DNA of 64,000 bases, taken from Rufibacter immobilis. GTDB lineage: Bacteria > Bacteroidota > Bacteroidia > Cytophagales > Hymenobacteraceae. The position numbers were made by a program, and so were the translations under genes. The notes below the pieces were generated by a model, which saw only the letters and a program-made list of their open reading frames with translations, was not told the DNA's origin and searched no databases. This document shows positions 39,561-48,641 of this stretch, piece by piece (the first letter of the stretch is position 1; each line of letters opens with the position of its first letter). The stretch spans positions 1-64,000 of the forward strand of contig NZ_RJJE01000003.1 in NCBI RefSeq assembly GCF_003721565.1, in the 5' to 3' direction.

Positions 39561-41054
39561 TTAACGCACCTCGCCCATCAGTTTTCTGATGAAGAAGCCC
39601 AGGCAGAGCAAGGCCACCCCTATAGCCCACGACCAAAGCCCGATCTGGTTCAGGATGTTGGCGTAGAAAGGCAGCGAAAGCACCGGGTTGTCCACCACGT
39701 GCGCAGGTACGCTCATGAGCGCCCCTATCTTGCTGGCCAGGTATTCGCCCACGGCGCTGGCGAAAAACCAGATTCCCATCATGAGCGCCACAATTTTGGC
39801 CGGCGACAGCTTGGTAATCATGGAAAGGCCAATAGGCGAAAGGCAGAGCTCGCCGCAGATGATAAAGAAATACCCCGCCACAAAGGTGTACAGCGGAATT
39901 AAGCCGGAGGCCTGGCTGGCGGCGCAGCCCAGGTAGAAGACGTAAAACCCGATGCCCATGAGCACAAACGAAAGCCCGAATTTGCTGGGCGTGTTGGGTT
40001 CTATGCCCCGGCTGTTCAGGAAAGGCCACAGCCGGGAGAACAGGAAGCTGAGGGCAATGACCCAGGCGGGCGGCAGGAAATTGTTCACGGCCAAGGCGGG
40101 CAAGGCTATCCCGGCCACGTGCATGTCTACATTGCGCATGGCAAACAGGTTGAGCGCCCCGGCATTCTGCTCATAGAACGCCCAGAACAAGGTGGAGGAA
40201 ATGGTTAGGATTAAGGCGGCAAACAGCTTATTGCGCACCTCGGCCTCCATCCTGAACGCAAACGTGAGGATGTACACCACAGAGATACCCCCCAACCCGA
40301 ACATAATGTAGTCCATGAGTTCATAACGGTGGAAGAGCGCCACAATGAGCGGAATCACCACCAGCGTGGCCGCGTAGATCACCACTTCTTTGCTTATGCC
40401 CGCCACCAGGGGCTTTCTGAGATCTACGGGGTTAGGCGGCAAGCCCCGGTGCTGCAAAGATTTCCGGCCCAGCGCAAACACCACCAGCCCCAGAATCATG
40501 AACAGCCCGGCCAACCCAAACCCATAGTGCCAGTCAATCTGCTGCCCCACGTACCCGCAGAGCAGCCCCCCCATGGCCGCGCCAATGTTGATGCCCATGT
40601 AGAAGATAGAGAAAGCACTGTCTTTGCGCGGATCATTGTCGGCGTAGAGGGTGCCCACCAGGCTGGAGATGTTGGGTTTGAAGAAACCGTTTCCGCAGAT
40701 GATGAAGGCCATGCCGTAGAAAAAGCTCCAGTCCTGCGGCAGGGCCAGCACCAGGTGCCCAATGGTCATGAGCACCCCACCAAACAGCACGGCTTTGCGC
40801 GCGCCCAGAAAGCGGTCGCTCATCATGCCGCCAAACATGGGCATGGTGTACACCAGCGCGGCGTAGGAACCCAGAATGGCGTACCCTTTGGGTTCATCAA
40901 ATTTGAGTTCAGAAACCATGTAGGCCAGCAGCAGGGCTTTCATGCCGTAGAACGAGAAGCGCTCCCACATCTCGGTGAAGAACAGCATGTAAAGCTGCCG
41001 GGGGTGTCCGGTAGCGGCCGGCGCCTCCGGAATCTGTGGTTCAGTTAAATCCAT
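39561..41054 (-). CDS. POT-family peptide transporter (peptide MFS)
   Basis: A 497-residue inner-membrane protein with 12-14 helices. POT signatures: EMWERFSFYGMKALLLAYM (ExxERFxYYG form), GGMMSDRFLGARKAVLFGG, and the PTR2 motif FSIFYMGINIGAAMGGLLCG. It imports di- and tripeptides with protons. Compared with E. coli Dtp proteins the length is normal. Together with the PepD dipeptidase and the periplasmic M1 peptidase in this window, a peptide-scavenging lifestyle is plausible, though the genes are not linked. Two repeat copies lie upstream. Confidence 0.9.
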   Translation of the reverse strand: MDLTEPQIPEAPAATGHPRQLYMLFFTEMWERFSFYGMKALLLAYMVSELKFDEPKGYAILGSYAALVYTMPMFGGMMSDRFLGARKAVLFGGVLMTIGHLVLALPQDWSFFYGMAFIICGNGFFKPNISSLVGTLYADNDPRKDSAFSIFYMGINIGAAMGGLLCGYVGQQIDWHYGFGLAGLFMILGLVVFALGRKSLQHRGLPPNPVDLRKPLVAGISKEVVIYAATLVVIPLIVALFHRYELMDYIMFGLGGISVVYILTFAFRMEAEVRNKLFAALILTISSTLFWAFYEQNAGALNLFAMRNVDMHVAGIALPALAVNNFLPPAWVIALSFLFSRLWPFLNSRGIEPNTPSKFGLSFVLMGIGFYVFYLGCAASQASGLIPLYTFVAGYFFIICGELCLSPIGLSMITKLSPAKIVALMMGIWFFASAVGEYLASKIGALMSVPAHVVDNPVLSLPFYANILNQIGLWSWAIGVALLCLGFFIRKLMGEVR

Positions 41055-41141
41055 AGCAGGTGCTAAACAGAAGGTTGTTTCAATGTTGACCTTACAAGGT
41101 AAGCGATAATGCCCACATTTGGCGCAGCGCCCATCAATTCT

Positions 41142-41177
41142 GTTTAGGGCCTGTTTCAGGAAAAAGAGCCGCTAAAC
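41142..41177. repeat. Degenerate palindrome copy
   Basis: GTTTAGGGCCTGTTTCAGG with AAAAAGAGCCGCTAAAC: outer pairs kept, inner stem imperfect. Confidence 0.7.
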
Positions 41178-41283
41178 CCGCGCACTTCGCATTAAGCGTA
41201 AACTATCCGCTCATGCGATTGCTCTTCCCAAAAGTCGCGGGGCCCCGCGGATGGCTCTGACCGGAAAGAATCACCACGAAAAA

Positions 41284-41339
41284 GCCTCCTTCCGTTTAGG
41301 GGCTGTTTTTGTGAAAACAGCCCCTAAACGGAAGGAGGC
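41284..41339. repeat. GTTTAGGGG palindrome with 9-base locus arms
   Basis: GCCTCCTTC and GAAGGAGGC flank a core with only the central GTGA disrupted. It lies 36 bases beyond the stop of the leftward gene at 41375-42058. Confidence 0.9.
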
Positions 41340-41374
41340 GGTAAGCCTTTACGGCTACTGATTAAAGATCGTTC

Positions 41375-42058
41375 TTAATTCCGAAGCTGCGCGAGCTGCT
41401 GTTTCAGTTCTTCTACCTTATTGGCTTCAGACTGCTGCTCACGCTTGAGTTTGAGTTCCTTTTCGCGGGCCAGCTGCTTGTGGGCCTTGAATTCCTCCGT
41501 GAGTTCCTCATACGCCGCTATTTTCTCCTGCGTCACTTTGTTGCTGTTCTTGTACATGACCGCGAAGATACCGGCCACCGCGCCCAGGGCCAAGATGATG
41601 CCCAGGCTCAGGAGCACGTACACCTGCTTGTCCATGTCCAGCCCCAGCACCGACAGGCTGGCCACGTCATGCGCCCCCTGCTGGATCTGCTTCTCTTTCT
41701 GGGCGTTCACTTCCTGCAACACCTGCACCTGCGTCTTCTGGTCAGAGAGTTCTTTCTGGGTTTTGGCCAGGGCGGCGGCAGTTTCTTTGGCGGCGTTTTT
41801 AATGCTCTGCTGGCGGGCCTTGAGCGTGTCCTGCACGTTCTGGAAGAATGCGTCCAGGCTGCTGAGTTTGACCACTTTGTGCGGCTGGTTGTACTGCATT
41901 TGGGTAGAAGACCGGTACTTGAGCGAGCTAAACTGCTGCTGTAAGGTATACACCCGGTTTTTGGCAGGAGCAGGAGCAGGAGCTGCGGCTGGGGTCTGCG
42001 CCAAACCAGAGGAGAGCACTAAAACAGCCAGGACGAGGGAAAGGAAAGTGGCTTTCAT
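41375..42058 (-). CDS. Hypothetical membrane-anchored coiled-coil protein
   Basis: 227 residues that I cannot assign. A signal peptide (to about residue 20, SSGLAQ) is followed by an Ala/Pro linker, a Gln-rich region, a coiled coil at about 85-130 (AAALAKTQKELSDQKTQVQV), one transmembrane helix around 147-170 (VYVLLSLGIILALGAVAGIF) and a second, strongly charged cytosolic coiled coil to the C-terminus. The layout places the first coil in the periplasm and the second in the cytosol, a trans-membrane scaffold arrangement. It is monocistronic with palindrome copies on both sides. Confidence 0.7.
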   Translation of the reverse strand: MKATFLSLVLAVLVLSSGLAQTPAAAPAPAPAKNRVYTLQQQFSSLKYRSSTQMQYNQPHKVVKLSSLDAFFQNVQDTLKARQQSIKNAAKETAAALAKTQKELSDQKTQVQVLQEVNAQKEKQIQQGAHDVASLSVLGLDMDKQVYVLLSLGIILALGAVAGIFAVMYKNSNKVTQEKIAAYEELTEEFKAHKQLAREKELKLKREQQSEANKVEELKQQLAQLRN

Positions 42059-42194
42059 ACGCGAATGAGTAAGAGTAAATTTTACCTGTGACTGATAAAA
42101 TTAAGGATTTCCGGAATAGGGCGAAAGCGAAAACGTCTTTACCTGTTTCTCAGGTCGGTTTTCTTCTGCTTAACCGCCTTACTAACGCCCCGCT

Positions 42195-42240
42195 TCTGCG
42201 TTTAGCGCCTTATTTTGGAAAAAGAGCCCCTAAACGCAGA
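42195..42240. repeat. Palindrome copy with locus arms TCTG/CAGA
   Basis: TCTGCGTTTAG pairs with CTAAACGCAGA; the inner GCGCCTTATTTT arm is diverged. It lies between divergent genes. Confidence 0.82.
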
Positions 42241-42339
42241 GGAGGCATGGAATATTGAAAACATCATGCAGGGAACCCTGCCCGCTCCAACCCCGGCAGG
42301 CCATTGGCCTTTCAAGCATTTTTAGATACCTTGCCCGCT

Positions 42340-42822
42340 ATGGCATTCAAACTTCCGTTCTTCTCCTCGGCGGCCACGCTCCCGTGCGGCGCCTATTTCA
42401 GCCCCGGCGACACCTGCCTGCACGCCATTCTACAGAGCCTGCAAGCGGCCAGGAAATCACTGAAGATCTGCGTTTTCACTATCTCAGATGACCGCATCAC
42501 CGCCGAGATTCTGGCGGCCCACCGGCGGGGCGTGAACATCCAACTCCTCACCGACAACGAGAAGCTCTTTGACAAAGGCTCAGACATAAAGCAACTGGCC
42601 CACGCGGGTATTCCCGTCAAGATAGACAACACGGCCAACCACATGCACCACAAATTTGCCATCATAGACCAGAAATACGTTCTCACGGGCTCCTACAACT
42701 GGACCCGCAGCGCCGCCTTGTACAACCATGAGAATGTGCTGGTTACCGCAGACAGCAAAGTGGTGGCGGGTTACTGCAAAGAATTCAACCGTCTGTGGCA
42801 GGAAATGACGGTTTTCAGGTAG
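42340..42822 (+). CDS. Single-HKD phospholipase D-like nuclease
   Basis: 160 residues from the ATG at 42340 (a TTG start at 42304 is possible but less likely). One HKD motif is present: HHKFAIIDQKYVLTGSYNWT, preceded by VNIQLLTDNEKLF. The size and single motif match the Nuc/bacterial PLD-like group, which act as homodimers that complete the active site and cleave DNA or RNA (some hydrolyse cardiolipin). There is no signal peptide, so it is likely cytosolic, unlike secreted Nuc. It is a lone gene whose 3' end faces the convergent gene at 42851. Confidence 0.85.
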   Translation: MAFKLPFFSSAATLPCGAYFSPGDTCLHAILQSLQAARKSLKICVFTISDDRITAEILAAHRRGVNIQLLTDNEKLFDKGSDIKQLAHAGIPVKIDNTANHMHHKFAIIDQKYVLTGSYNWTRSAALYNHENVLVTADSKVVAGYCKEFNRLWQEMTVFR

Positions 42823-42850
42823 GAGCCGCCCAACCGCAGGGCGATGGTGC

Positions 42851-43195
42851 TTAGCGGGCGTTGGCTCGTTTAGGCGCTTGGGGCGTCAGTTGGTGCAGTT
42901 TCAGTTTTACCAGATACTCGCCAAAAAGGGCGTTGCCGTAGGTGGTGCAGTTATCCAGGATAATGCCTTTGGTGCCGTCTGGTGCTACCACGGTGTATAA
43001 GACCGCCACGTGGAAGGCGCCGCCGCATTGCTGAAACCGCTGGCAGTGTTCCATCTGGAGCTCATCTGGGGTGTACAGGGCTTGGGTTTCCTGGCAGGTC
43101 CAGCCGTTGGGGCAACACGTGAAGGTGTGGGTATACCCCTGCTGGCCAAAAAATGCCAAGGCCTCGTCTACGTCTTTGAACTGTTCCAATCCCAT
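42851..43195 (-). CDS. Small protein of the family annotated 'phosphoribosylpyrophosphate synthetase' in Bacteroidota
   Basis: 114 residues from the ATG at 43195 (MGLEQFKDVDEALAFFGQQG); an upstream in-frame ATG at 43234 adds an acidic 13-residue tail. The core pattern DEALxxFxxxGYTHTFTCCP, QALYTPDELQMEHCQRF and LYTVVAPDGTKGIILDNC matches a roughly 100-residue Bacteroidota family often given that name in databases. It has no PRPP-synthase motif, so the name is probably misapplied. Three cysteines near the start could bind metal. Function unknown. It is followed upstream by a STAS gene on the same strand. Confidence 0.65.
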   Translation of the reverse strand: MGLEQFKDVDEALAFFGQQGYTHTFTCCPNGWTCQETQALYTPDELQMEHCQRFQQCGGAFHVAVLYTVVAPDGTKGIILDNCTTYGNALFGEYLVKLKLHQLTPQAPKRANAR

Positions 43196-43296
43196 GGTGC
43201 TGCTTTCCTCCTGTTCTTCTTCTTGAAGAGGCATCTGCGCGCCTCATCCCACTGCCATACATCTGGTTCTGGTCAAATTTGCCTGGGCAGATGCAC

Positions 43297-43641
43297 CTAA
43301 GACACCATGACCAGTTGGTAAGCGTCTTTGAGCTCATCTACCACCGTAAAAACGGAATCTAGTTTGAGTAGCCGCAGCAGTTGCCGTTGCTGGGTACTCA
43401 GGTGCATCAGGGTGATGCTGGCCTTTGAGTTTCTGAGCAAAAGCAACTGGTTCACGAAGTGGCAAAACCCATAGTCTTTGATACACTCCAGATCAGTGCA
43501 GTCAATCCAGAGCCGGTACTCCTGGTGCAGGTTCCGGGGGCTCTGGAAGCGCCGGAACAGCCGGTGGTCGGCGGCATCTACGTTGCCCTGCAGCAGAATA
43601 ATCTGCTTATCCCCTATTTTCTCTGTGATGATTCTCTGCAT
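43297..43641 (-). CDS. STAS-domain protein with Asp at the phosphosite
   Basis: A 114-residue single STAS domain: IILLQGNVDAADHRLF at the start, LWIDCTDLECIKDYGFCHFV at the phosphosite loop, and the last helix LLRLLKLDSVFTVVDELKDA. STAS antagonists bind anti-sigma kinases when unphosphorylated. At the position of the usual phospho-serine (DST-G in RsbV) this protein has KDY-G, an Asp. It may therefore mimic the phosphorylated state or be phosphorylated elsewhere. Two other STAS genes at 56.5-57.3 kb show Ser and Ala at this position. Confidence 0.82.
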   Translation of the reverse strand: MQRIITEKIGDKQIILLQGNVDAADHRLFRRFQSPRNLHQEYRLWIDCTDLECIKDYGFCHFVNQLLLLRNSKASITLMHLSTQQRQLLRLLKLDSVFTVVDELKDAYQLVMVS

Positions 43642-44172
43642 ATGTGGTTGTTCTTATAGCTGGCTGCCTGTCCACCAGCCCCTGGTGTTGTCCTCCTTCC
43701 CTAGCCGCCAGGCAAGGGTGCACCTGAGCCTGTTGCCCAGCAACGGAAGCCTAACCCAGGAAGCCATATATTTAGGATGAAGGACCATCATGTTTGTTTC
43801 TTAACCGGGAGAACAGACCACTTGCCCTGCTTGGCACAGCCTGCAATAATCCAATTCAGGGCCTCCCGCTGCAGTATACATACGTTTATCATCCCCCGGT
43901 AAGTGCCGGAACAAACACTGCTTTTATGAAGATAAAACACTGATTTTAGCTTTCATCACCCCCACCTCTTCAGGTTATCGCCCACCGGCAGAAGCTTTTA
44001 AGTATTTACACTTCATTACTGGCTTCTACACGTTGCCCGCTCCTTTAAAAAAGAACATCAGTAAAAGTCCTATTTACATTACCGTATTTCCCCGCTTAAC
44101 AGAACCTACGGCAGCCCGTACACACAAGCACTTCGGCCCAGTGAGGCCGGGAGCTAACCAAACCATATCATC
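43642..44172. other. Intergenic region, nothing recognised
   Basis: A 531-base gap between a leftward STAS gene and a rightward asparaginase gene. I see no repeat copy, RNA gene or exact promoter box; only chance short ORFs. Confidence 0.5.
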
Positions 44173-45120
44173 ATGGAAAAGAAGTGGGTGATCGCCATTC
44201 ACGGCGGCGCCGAAAACCAGAGCCGTGAAGACTTAAGTGAATCTAAACAGGCCGCCTATGAACAGGGACTGGAGAACGCCCTCATGGCCGGCTGGCATAT
44301 CCTCAAAGAGGGAGGCAGCGCCATAGACGCCGTGGAGGCCGCCGTGAGGAGCATGGAAAACAACCCGCTGTTCAACGCCGGCAAGGGCGGCAGCCTCTCA
44401 GAAGACGAGAGCAATGAGTTTGACGCCGCCATCATGGACGGCAAAACCATGCAGGCCGGTGCCGTGGCGGGCGTTAAGCACGTGAAACACCCTATTACGC
44501 TGGCCAAAACCATTATGCAGCAGTCTAAGCACGTACTGCTCTGCGCCACCGGGGCCGAGGAATTTGCCAAAAGTCAGGGCCTGGAAATGAAACCCGATGG
44601 CTATTTTAAGACTGAGGAAAAGGAAAAAGATCTGAAAGAGGCTCAAAAAGAAGAAGAGACCAAAGGCAATGATACCGTTGGGGCCGTTGCCCTGGACATG
44701 CACGGCAACCTGGCCGCGGCCACCTCTACCGGCGGCTTGGTGAACCAGCACCCCGGCCGGGTGGGCGACACTCCTATCATTGGCGCGGGCACCTATGCCA
44801 ATAATGAGGTCTGCGCCGTTTCCTGCACCGGCGACGGCGAAGGTATTCTGCGGGCCAATGTGGCCCATGAAGTCTATGCCCTTATGAAGTACAAAGGCCT
44901 TTCGCTCAAAGAAGCCTCCAGCCAGGCCATGTCCATCTACAAAGACCGCATAGAAGGCGACCGCAACTTCATAGCCCTAGACCCAGAAGGCAACGTGGAG
45001 TTCAGTTTTGAGACCAGCCTCATGTTCAGGGCCTGCAAACGGCAGGATGACCCCGCGTACATTGCCATGTGGCGGGAAGAATCTACCATCAATGACCCAG
45101 AAGTGCAGTTAAGCAAATAA
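44173..45120 (+). CDS. Isoaspartyl peptidase/L-asparaginase (Ntn hydrolase)
   Basis: 315 residues without a signal peptide. The plant-type asparaginase pattern is complete: WVIAIHGGAENQ at the N-terminus, NPLFNAGKGGSLSEDESNEF, then the autocleavage site with the catalytic Thr in GNDTVGAVALDMHGNLAAAT and GRVGDTPIIGAGTYAN. The precursor cuts itself before Thr into alpha and beta chains. The enzyme removes isoaspartyl dipeptides and L-asparagine in the cytosol. The acidic linker before the cleavage site (KEKDLKEAQKEEETKG) is longer and more charged than usual. Single gene. Confidence 0.92.
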   Translation: MEKKWVIAIHGGAENQSREDLSESKQAAYEQGLENALMAGWHILKEGGSAIDAVEAAVRSMENNPLFNAGKGGSLSEDESNEFDAAIMDGKTMQAGAVAGVKHVKHPITLAKTIMQQSKHVLLCATGAEEFAKSQGLEMKPDGYFKTEEKEKDLKEAQKEEETKGNDTVGAVALDMHGNLAAATSTGGLVNQHPGRVGDTPIIGAGTYANNEVCAVSCTGDGEGILRANVAHEVYALMKYKGLSLKEASSQAMSIYKDRIEGDRNFIALDPEGNVEFSFETSLMFRACKRQDDPAYIAMWREESTINDPEVQLSK

Positions 45121-45188
45121 CTCAGAGGAGACAGAAACTCCTGACAGTGGTTCCCTGAGTACGCACCTCCCCCTGAGTGCTAGCCGTG

Positions 45189-45234
45189 TTTGCGTTTAGG
45201 GCCTCTTTTCCCAAAAAGAGGCCCTAAACGCAAA
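45189..45234. repeat. Palindrome copy with compensated core
   Basis: TTTGCGTTTAGGGCCTCTTTT pairs with AAAAGAGGCCCTAAACGC plus AAA. Relative to the consensus, GGGGCTG has become GGGCCTC and CAGCCCC has become GAGGCCC, a multi-base change on both strands that keeps the stem. Confidence 0.9.
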
Positions 45235-45350
45235 TGCAGGCACTGCCAGAAAATGAACGCCGGGCCCGGCACCACTGGAGCAGTTTCAAGATAATCTTTA
45301 CTGCGTACACCCGGCCGCTACACAGGACACAGACAAACAGCAAAAAGCCT

Positions 45351-46589
45351 ATGCAGACAAAAGAGAAAGACAGCACTACGCGGCAGCAAACGGATTGGGC
45401 AAACGTTAAGGCGCAGTTTAACCTGAGCAAAGAGTACATTCACCTGGCTTCCTCGCAGTTTATCGCCTCGCACCCCAAACCTGTAAGGAAAACCATTGCC
45501 CGGCACCGGCGGGCGCTCAACCAGAACCCGGTGCAGTACACCGAAGAGTATGAAGACCAGTTCATGCAGGAGGCCCGCGAAGCCGCCGCCCGCTATCTGG
45601 GTCACCCAGAACCCAATGACATCGCCCTCACTGACAGCACCACCATGGGCCTGGGCACCATCTACTCGGGCTTTAAGCTGCAGAAGCACCATGAGATCCT
45701 GACCACCGAGCACGACCATTACTCGCACCATGAGGCAATCAGGATGGCCACGCACCGCGCCGGGGCTACGTTCAGAAGGGTACCCATGTACCAGAAGTTG
45801 CAGGAAGTGACGCAGGAAGAAATGGTGGCCGCCGTGGTGCAGGGCATTTCTGAGCAGACGCGCATTGTGGGCATTACCTGGGTTCACTCCAGCACCGGCC
45901 TTAAAACCCCGGTGCCGCAAATTGCCCAGGCCATTGCCAGACTAAACCAACACCGCGACGAGGAAAATAAAGTGCTGCTGCTGATAGACGGGGTGCACGG
46001 CTTCGGGATTGAGCTGGAAACCTTTGAGGAACTGGGCTGCGACTATTTCATCTCGGGGTGCCACAAATGGCTGTACGGCCCCCGCGGCACCGGGCTTATT
46101 GCCGCCACCTCTGCCGCCTGGCAACACGTACTGCCCTTGATCCCCAGCTTCACCGATGTGATGGACAGAGTCATTGCCGAAGAAAACCGCCCCGAACGCA
46201 TGGACGGGAAACAGATGACCCCGGGTGGTTTCCACTCCCTGGAGAACCGCTGGGCGCTAGCCTCGGCGTTTAGGTTCATAGAAGCTATTGGCAAAGAGCA
46301 GGTGTATGAGCGGGTACACGCCCTTAACCGCCTCTGCAAAGAAGGTATGGCCGCCATGCCCCACGTTACGCTGCACACCCCGCTAGACGATGCGCTTTCG
46401 GCGGGGATTATCGCTTTTGAGGTGGAAGGCATGGAAACCGAGGATGTGGTGAAGCGCCTGCTGGAGAAGAAGATTGTCTGCACCGCCGCCCCCTACCTCA
46501 CCAGTTACGCCCGCTTCACGCCCGGCATCTACAATACTCCAGAAGAGGTGACCAAAGTTTTAGAGGCGGTAAATTCCCTCAAAGCCTGA
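45351..46589 (+). CDS. Class V aminotransferase-fold PLP enzyme (isopenicillin-N epimerase/cysteine desulfurase-like)
   Basis: 412 residues from the ATG at 45351 (MQTKEKDSTTRQQ); the frame extends to 45234 but the extension is not protein-like and starts inside a repeat copy. Fold-type I motifs: DIALTDSTTMGLGTIYSGF, TEHDHYSHHEAIR, DGVHGFGIELE with the PLP-ring Asp, and the Schiff-base Lys in FISGCHKWLYGPRGTG. The HKW and GPRGTG context is that of isopenicillin-N-epimerase-like proteins. No leader peptide was found although some relatives are exported. Substrate unknown. Single gene. Confidence 0.87.
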   Translation: MQTKEKDSTTRQQTDWANVKAQFNLSKEYIHLASSQFIASHPKPVRKTIARHRRALNQNPVQYTEEYEDQFMQEAREAAARYLGHPEPNDIALTDSTTMGLGTIYSGFKLQKHHEILTTEHDHYSHHEAIRMATHRAGATFRRVPMYQKLQEVTQEEMVAAVVQGISEQTRIVGITWVHSSTGLKTPVPQIAQAIARLNQHRDEENKVLLLIDGVHGFGIELETFEELGCDYFISGCHKWLYGPRGTGLIAATSAAWQHVLPLIPSFTDVMDRVIAEENRPERMDGKQMTPGGFHSLENRWALASAFRFIEAIGKEQVYERVHALNRLCKEGMAAMPHVTLHTPLDDALSAGIIAFEVEGMETEDVVKRLLEKKIVCTAAPYLTSYARFTPGIYNTPEEVTKVLEAVNSLKA

Positions 46590-46628
46590 AAATCCGCACA
46601 AGCCCCCTCTGCGGGGCTGCGAATAAAA

Positions 46629-46674
46629 AATGCGTTTAGGGGCTGTTTTCTCAAAAACGGCCCCTAAACGCATT
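46629..46674. repeat. GTTTAGGGG palindrome with locus arms AATG/CATT
   Basis: AATGCGTTTAGGGGC pairs with GCCCCTAAACGCATT; one inner mismatch (CTG/CGG). It lies between convergent genes. Confidence 0.88.
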
Positions 46675-46704
46675 ACAGGTATTTATCTTATCTTTATAGC
46701 TAAA

Positions 46705-47004
46705 TCAGGATCTTCGGCCGAGGGAAGGCGGAATCGTGCCCGAGAGCAGGTACAGAGGCAGACTGGGGTTCTGCGCTTCGGCTATCCCGGTCTTGGTGAT
46801 GTAGTAGTACTGGTTCCCCATGAGGCCTTTGCTGCTGAGCAAGTACCCGTGGCTTTCCAGCACCCGGCAGCAGGCCAACACCCGCTCCAACGGCATCTCC
46901 ATTCCCTGACTTACCGTTACCGGCGACACCGGCAAATGCACCGGCGATTTATCTCCCTTCACCAGGCCGTAAATGGCTTTCAGCACTTTTTCTTCCTCAC
47001 GCAT
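46705..47004 (-). CDS. Small winged-helix-like hypothetical protein
   Basis: A 99-residue soluble protein. MREEEKVLKAIYGLVKGDKS, then VSQGMEMPLERVLACCRVLE (helix-turn-helix-like) and HGYLLSSKGLMGNQYYYITK (wing-like hairpin) resemble small winged-helix or phage-type HTH proteins. No second domain is present. The family is not recognised with certainty, and a DNA-binding role is inferred only from this pattern. It is convergent with the aminotransferase gene, with a palindrome between them, and divergent from nhaA. Confidence 0.6.
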   Translation of the reverse strand: MREEEKVLKAIYGLVKGDKSPVHLPVSPVTVSQGMEMPLERVLACCRVLESHGYLLSSKGLMGNQYYYITKTGIAEAQNPSLPLYLLSGTIPPSLGRRS

Positions 47005-47290
47005 ACCCTTCCCATTTTATTTCTACCGTTTAACGACTCCTTTCCCATTAGGTTGTATTTATACGGTAAGTTTTAGCGTATTTTTCACCCGCCGGCCCCG
47101 GCAGACGCTCACGCTTTCATTTATAACTATTTCCATCCCAACTATTTATCCATTCTTCCCTATGGCTCAAAAACTAAGGCCGGCGTGCGGCGCTTTTCGC
47201 AGCACATGAAATTTAAAGGTATCACTATGGGCAAAGACTGCGTTAGATATAGGAAACAAACTATTTACGAACCTCTCTATCCCTGTGCTT

Positions 47291-48478
47291 ATGATCAGAA
47301 TCAACCTACGTTCTTTCCGTGATTTCTTTAGTTCCGCCTCTGCCGGCGGCATTATCCTTATCATCTGTCTGGTGGTTTCGCTCGCTGTTGCCAACTCACC
47401 GTTGGGGCCGGGGTTTGAACAGTTTCTGGCGCGGGAAGTGGGGTATAGTTCTGAACACCTGGCCTTGCGGTACCCAATTCTGCTGTGGGTGAACGATGGG
47501 CTCATGGCCATTTTCTTTCTGCTGGTGGGGCTGGAAATTAAGCGCGAGCTGGTGGAAGGCGAACTGTCTTCCTTTGGGAAAGCGGCCCTGCCGGTGTTTG
47601 CGGCCATAGGCGGCATGCTGGTTCCGGCCGGCATCTACGCCCTCATGAACCAGGGCACCGACGTGGCCAGTGGCTGGGGAATTCCCATGGCCACTGATAT
47701 TGCCTTCGCCATTGGTATTCTGTCTTTGCTGGGGAGCCGGGTGCCGCTCTCGCTCAAGGTATTTCTCACGGCGCTGGCCATTGTAGATGATTTGGGCGCC
47801 ATTCTGGTTATTGCCGTTTTCTACTCCACAGAGATGCACCTCTCTTACCTGCTGTACGCGGCGGGCGTGTTTGCGCTTTTGCTGGTCTTTAACCGCCTGG
47901 GCGTGAAAAACATAGTCTTGTACCTGGTGCCGGGGGTGTTTATGTGGTACTTCATTCACCACTCCGGGGTGCACGCCACCATTGCCGGGGTACTCACAGC
48001 CTTAACCCTGCCCACCACGCCGGGGGCAGAGGAATCGCCGCTGGAGAAACTGGAGCACGCGCTCACCAAACCCGTCAATTTCCTCATCATGCCCATCTTT
48101 GCGCTGGTGAACACCAACATCGCCTTTGAGGCGGGCATGGTAGAGGGGCTGTTCAGTGGGTTGGGCATGGGCATTGTGCTGGGTTTGTTTGTGGGCAAAC
48201 CGCTGGGCATCATGCTGCTCTCGTGGCTGTCTGTGAAGGCGGGCATCAGTTCTCTGCCCCAGGGCGTGGCCTGGAAGCAGGTGCTGGGGCTGAGTCTGCT
48301 GGCCGGCATTGGGTTTACCATGTCCATCTTTGTGGCGCTGCTGTCTTTTGACAACCCCGCGTACCAGACCGAAGCCAAATTCTCTATTCTGGTAGCCTCC
48401 TTCCTCTCGGGTCTGGCCGGGTACATCCTGTTGCGGCTTTTCGCCAAGTGGTCCATTGCCCCGCAGGTGCAGGTGTAA
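47291..48478 (+). CDS. nhaA: Na+/H+ antiporter NhaA
   Basis: 395 residues from the ATG at 47291 (a GTG at 47285 also in frame). It has the 12-helix NhaA fold with FFLLVGLEIKRELVEGEL, the unwound-helix region GTDVASGWGIPMATDIAFAI, and the ion-binding Asp pair in LAIVDDLGAILVIA (equivalent to D163/D164 of E. coli). It exports Na+ or Li+ in exchange for two protons at alkaline pH in the inner membrane. Length and motifs are standard. No NhaR regulator is nearby. Two palindrome copies follow. Confidence 0.95.
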   Translation: MIRINLRSFRDFFSSASAGGIILIICLVVSLAVANSPLGPGFEQFLAREVGYSSEHLALRYPILLWVNDGLMAIFFLLVGLEIKRELVEGELSSFGKAALPVFAAIGGMLVPAGIYALMNQGTDVASGWGIPMATDIAFAIGILSLLGSRVPLSLKVFLTALAIVDDLGAILVIAVFYSTEMHLSYLLYAAGVFALLLVFNRLGVKNIVLYLVPGVFMWYFIHHSGVHATIAGVLTALTLPTTPGAEESPLEKLEHALTKPVNFLIMPIFALVNTNIAFEAGMVEGLFSGLGMGIVLGLFVGKPLGIMLLSWLSVKAGISSLPQGVAWKQVLGLSLLAGIGFTMSIFVALLSFDNPAYQTEAKFSILVASFLSGLAGYILLRLFAKWSIAPQVQV

Positions 48479-48491
48479 GGCAGGGAGAGGA

Positions 48492-48541
48492 CATTTGCGT
48501 TTAGGGGCTGTTTTTGGAAAAAGAGCCCCTAAACGCAAATG
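48492..48541. repeat. GTTTAGGGG palindrome with locus arms CATTTG/CAAATG
   Basis: CATTTGCGTTTAGGGG pairs with CCCCTAAACGCAAATG; one inner mismatch. It starts 13 bases after the nhaA stop. Confidence 0.9.
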
Positions 48542-48601
48542 CCCTACCTCCACCAGGGGTTTACTGCCTTGGCCGATGGCAGGGCGGCGGAACAAAAAAC
48601 C

Positions 48602-48640
48602 GGTTTGGGCCTGATTCTGGAAAAAGGGCCGCTAAACGCG
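48602..48640. repeat. Degenerate palindrome copy abutting a stop codon
   Basis: GGTTTGGGCCTGATTCTGG with AAAAAGGGCCGCTAAACGCG. It ends one base before the stop codon of the leftward CheB gene. Confidence 0.7.
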
Positions 48641-48641
48641 C

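Noticed and set aside
41210..41270. Third copy of the long repeat (GCGGGGCCCCGCGG block)
   Set aside because: Only a short GC-rich palindrome is shared; the flanking blocks of the repeat are absent.
42851..43195. True PRPP synthetase
   Set aside because: The protein is one third of the length of Prs and has no PRPP or ATP motif.
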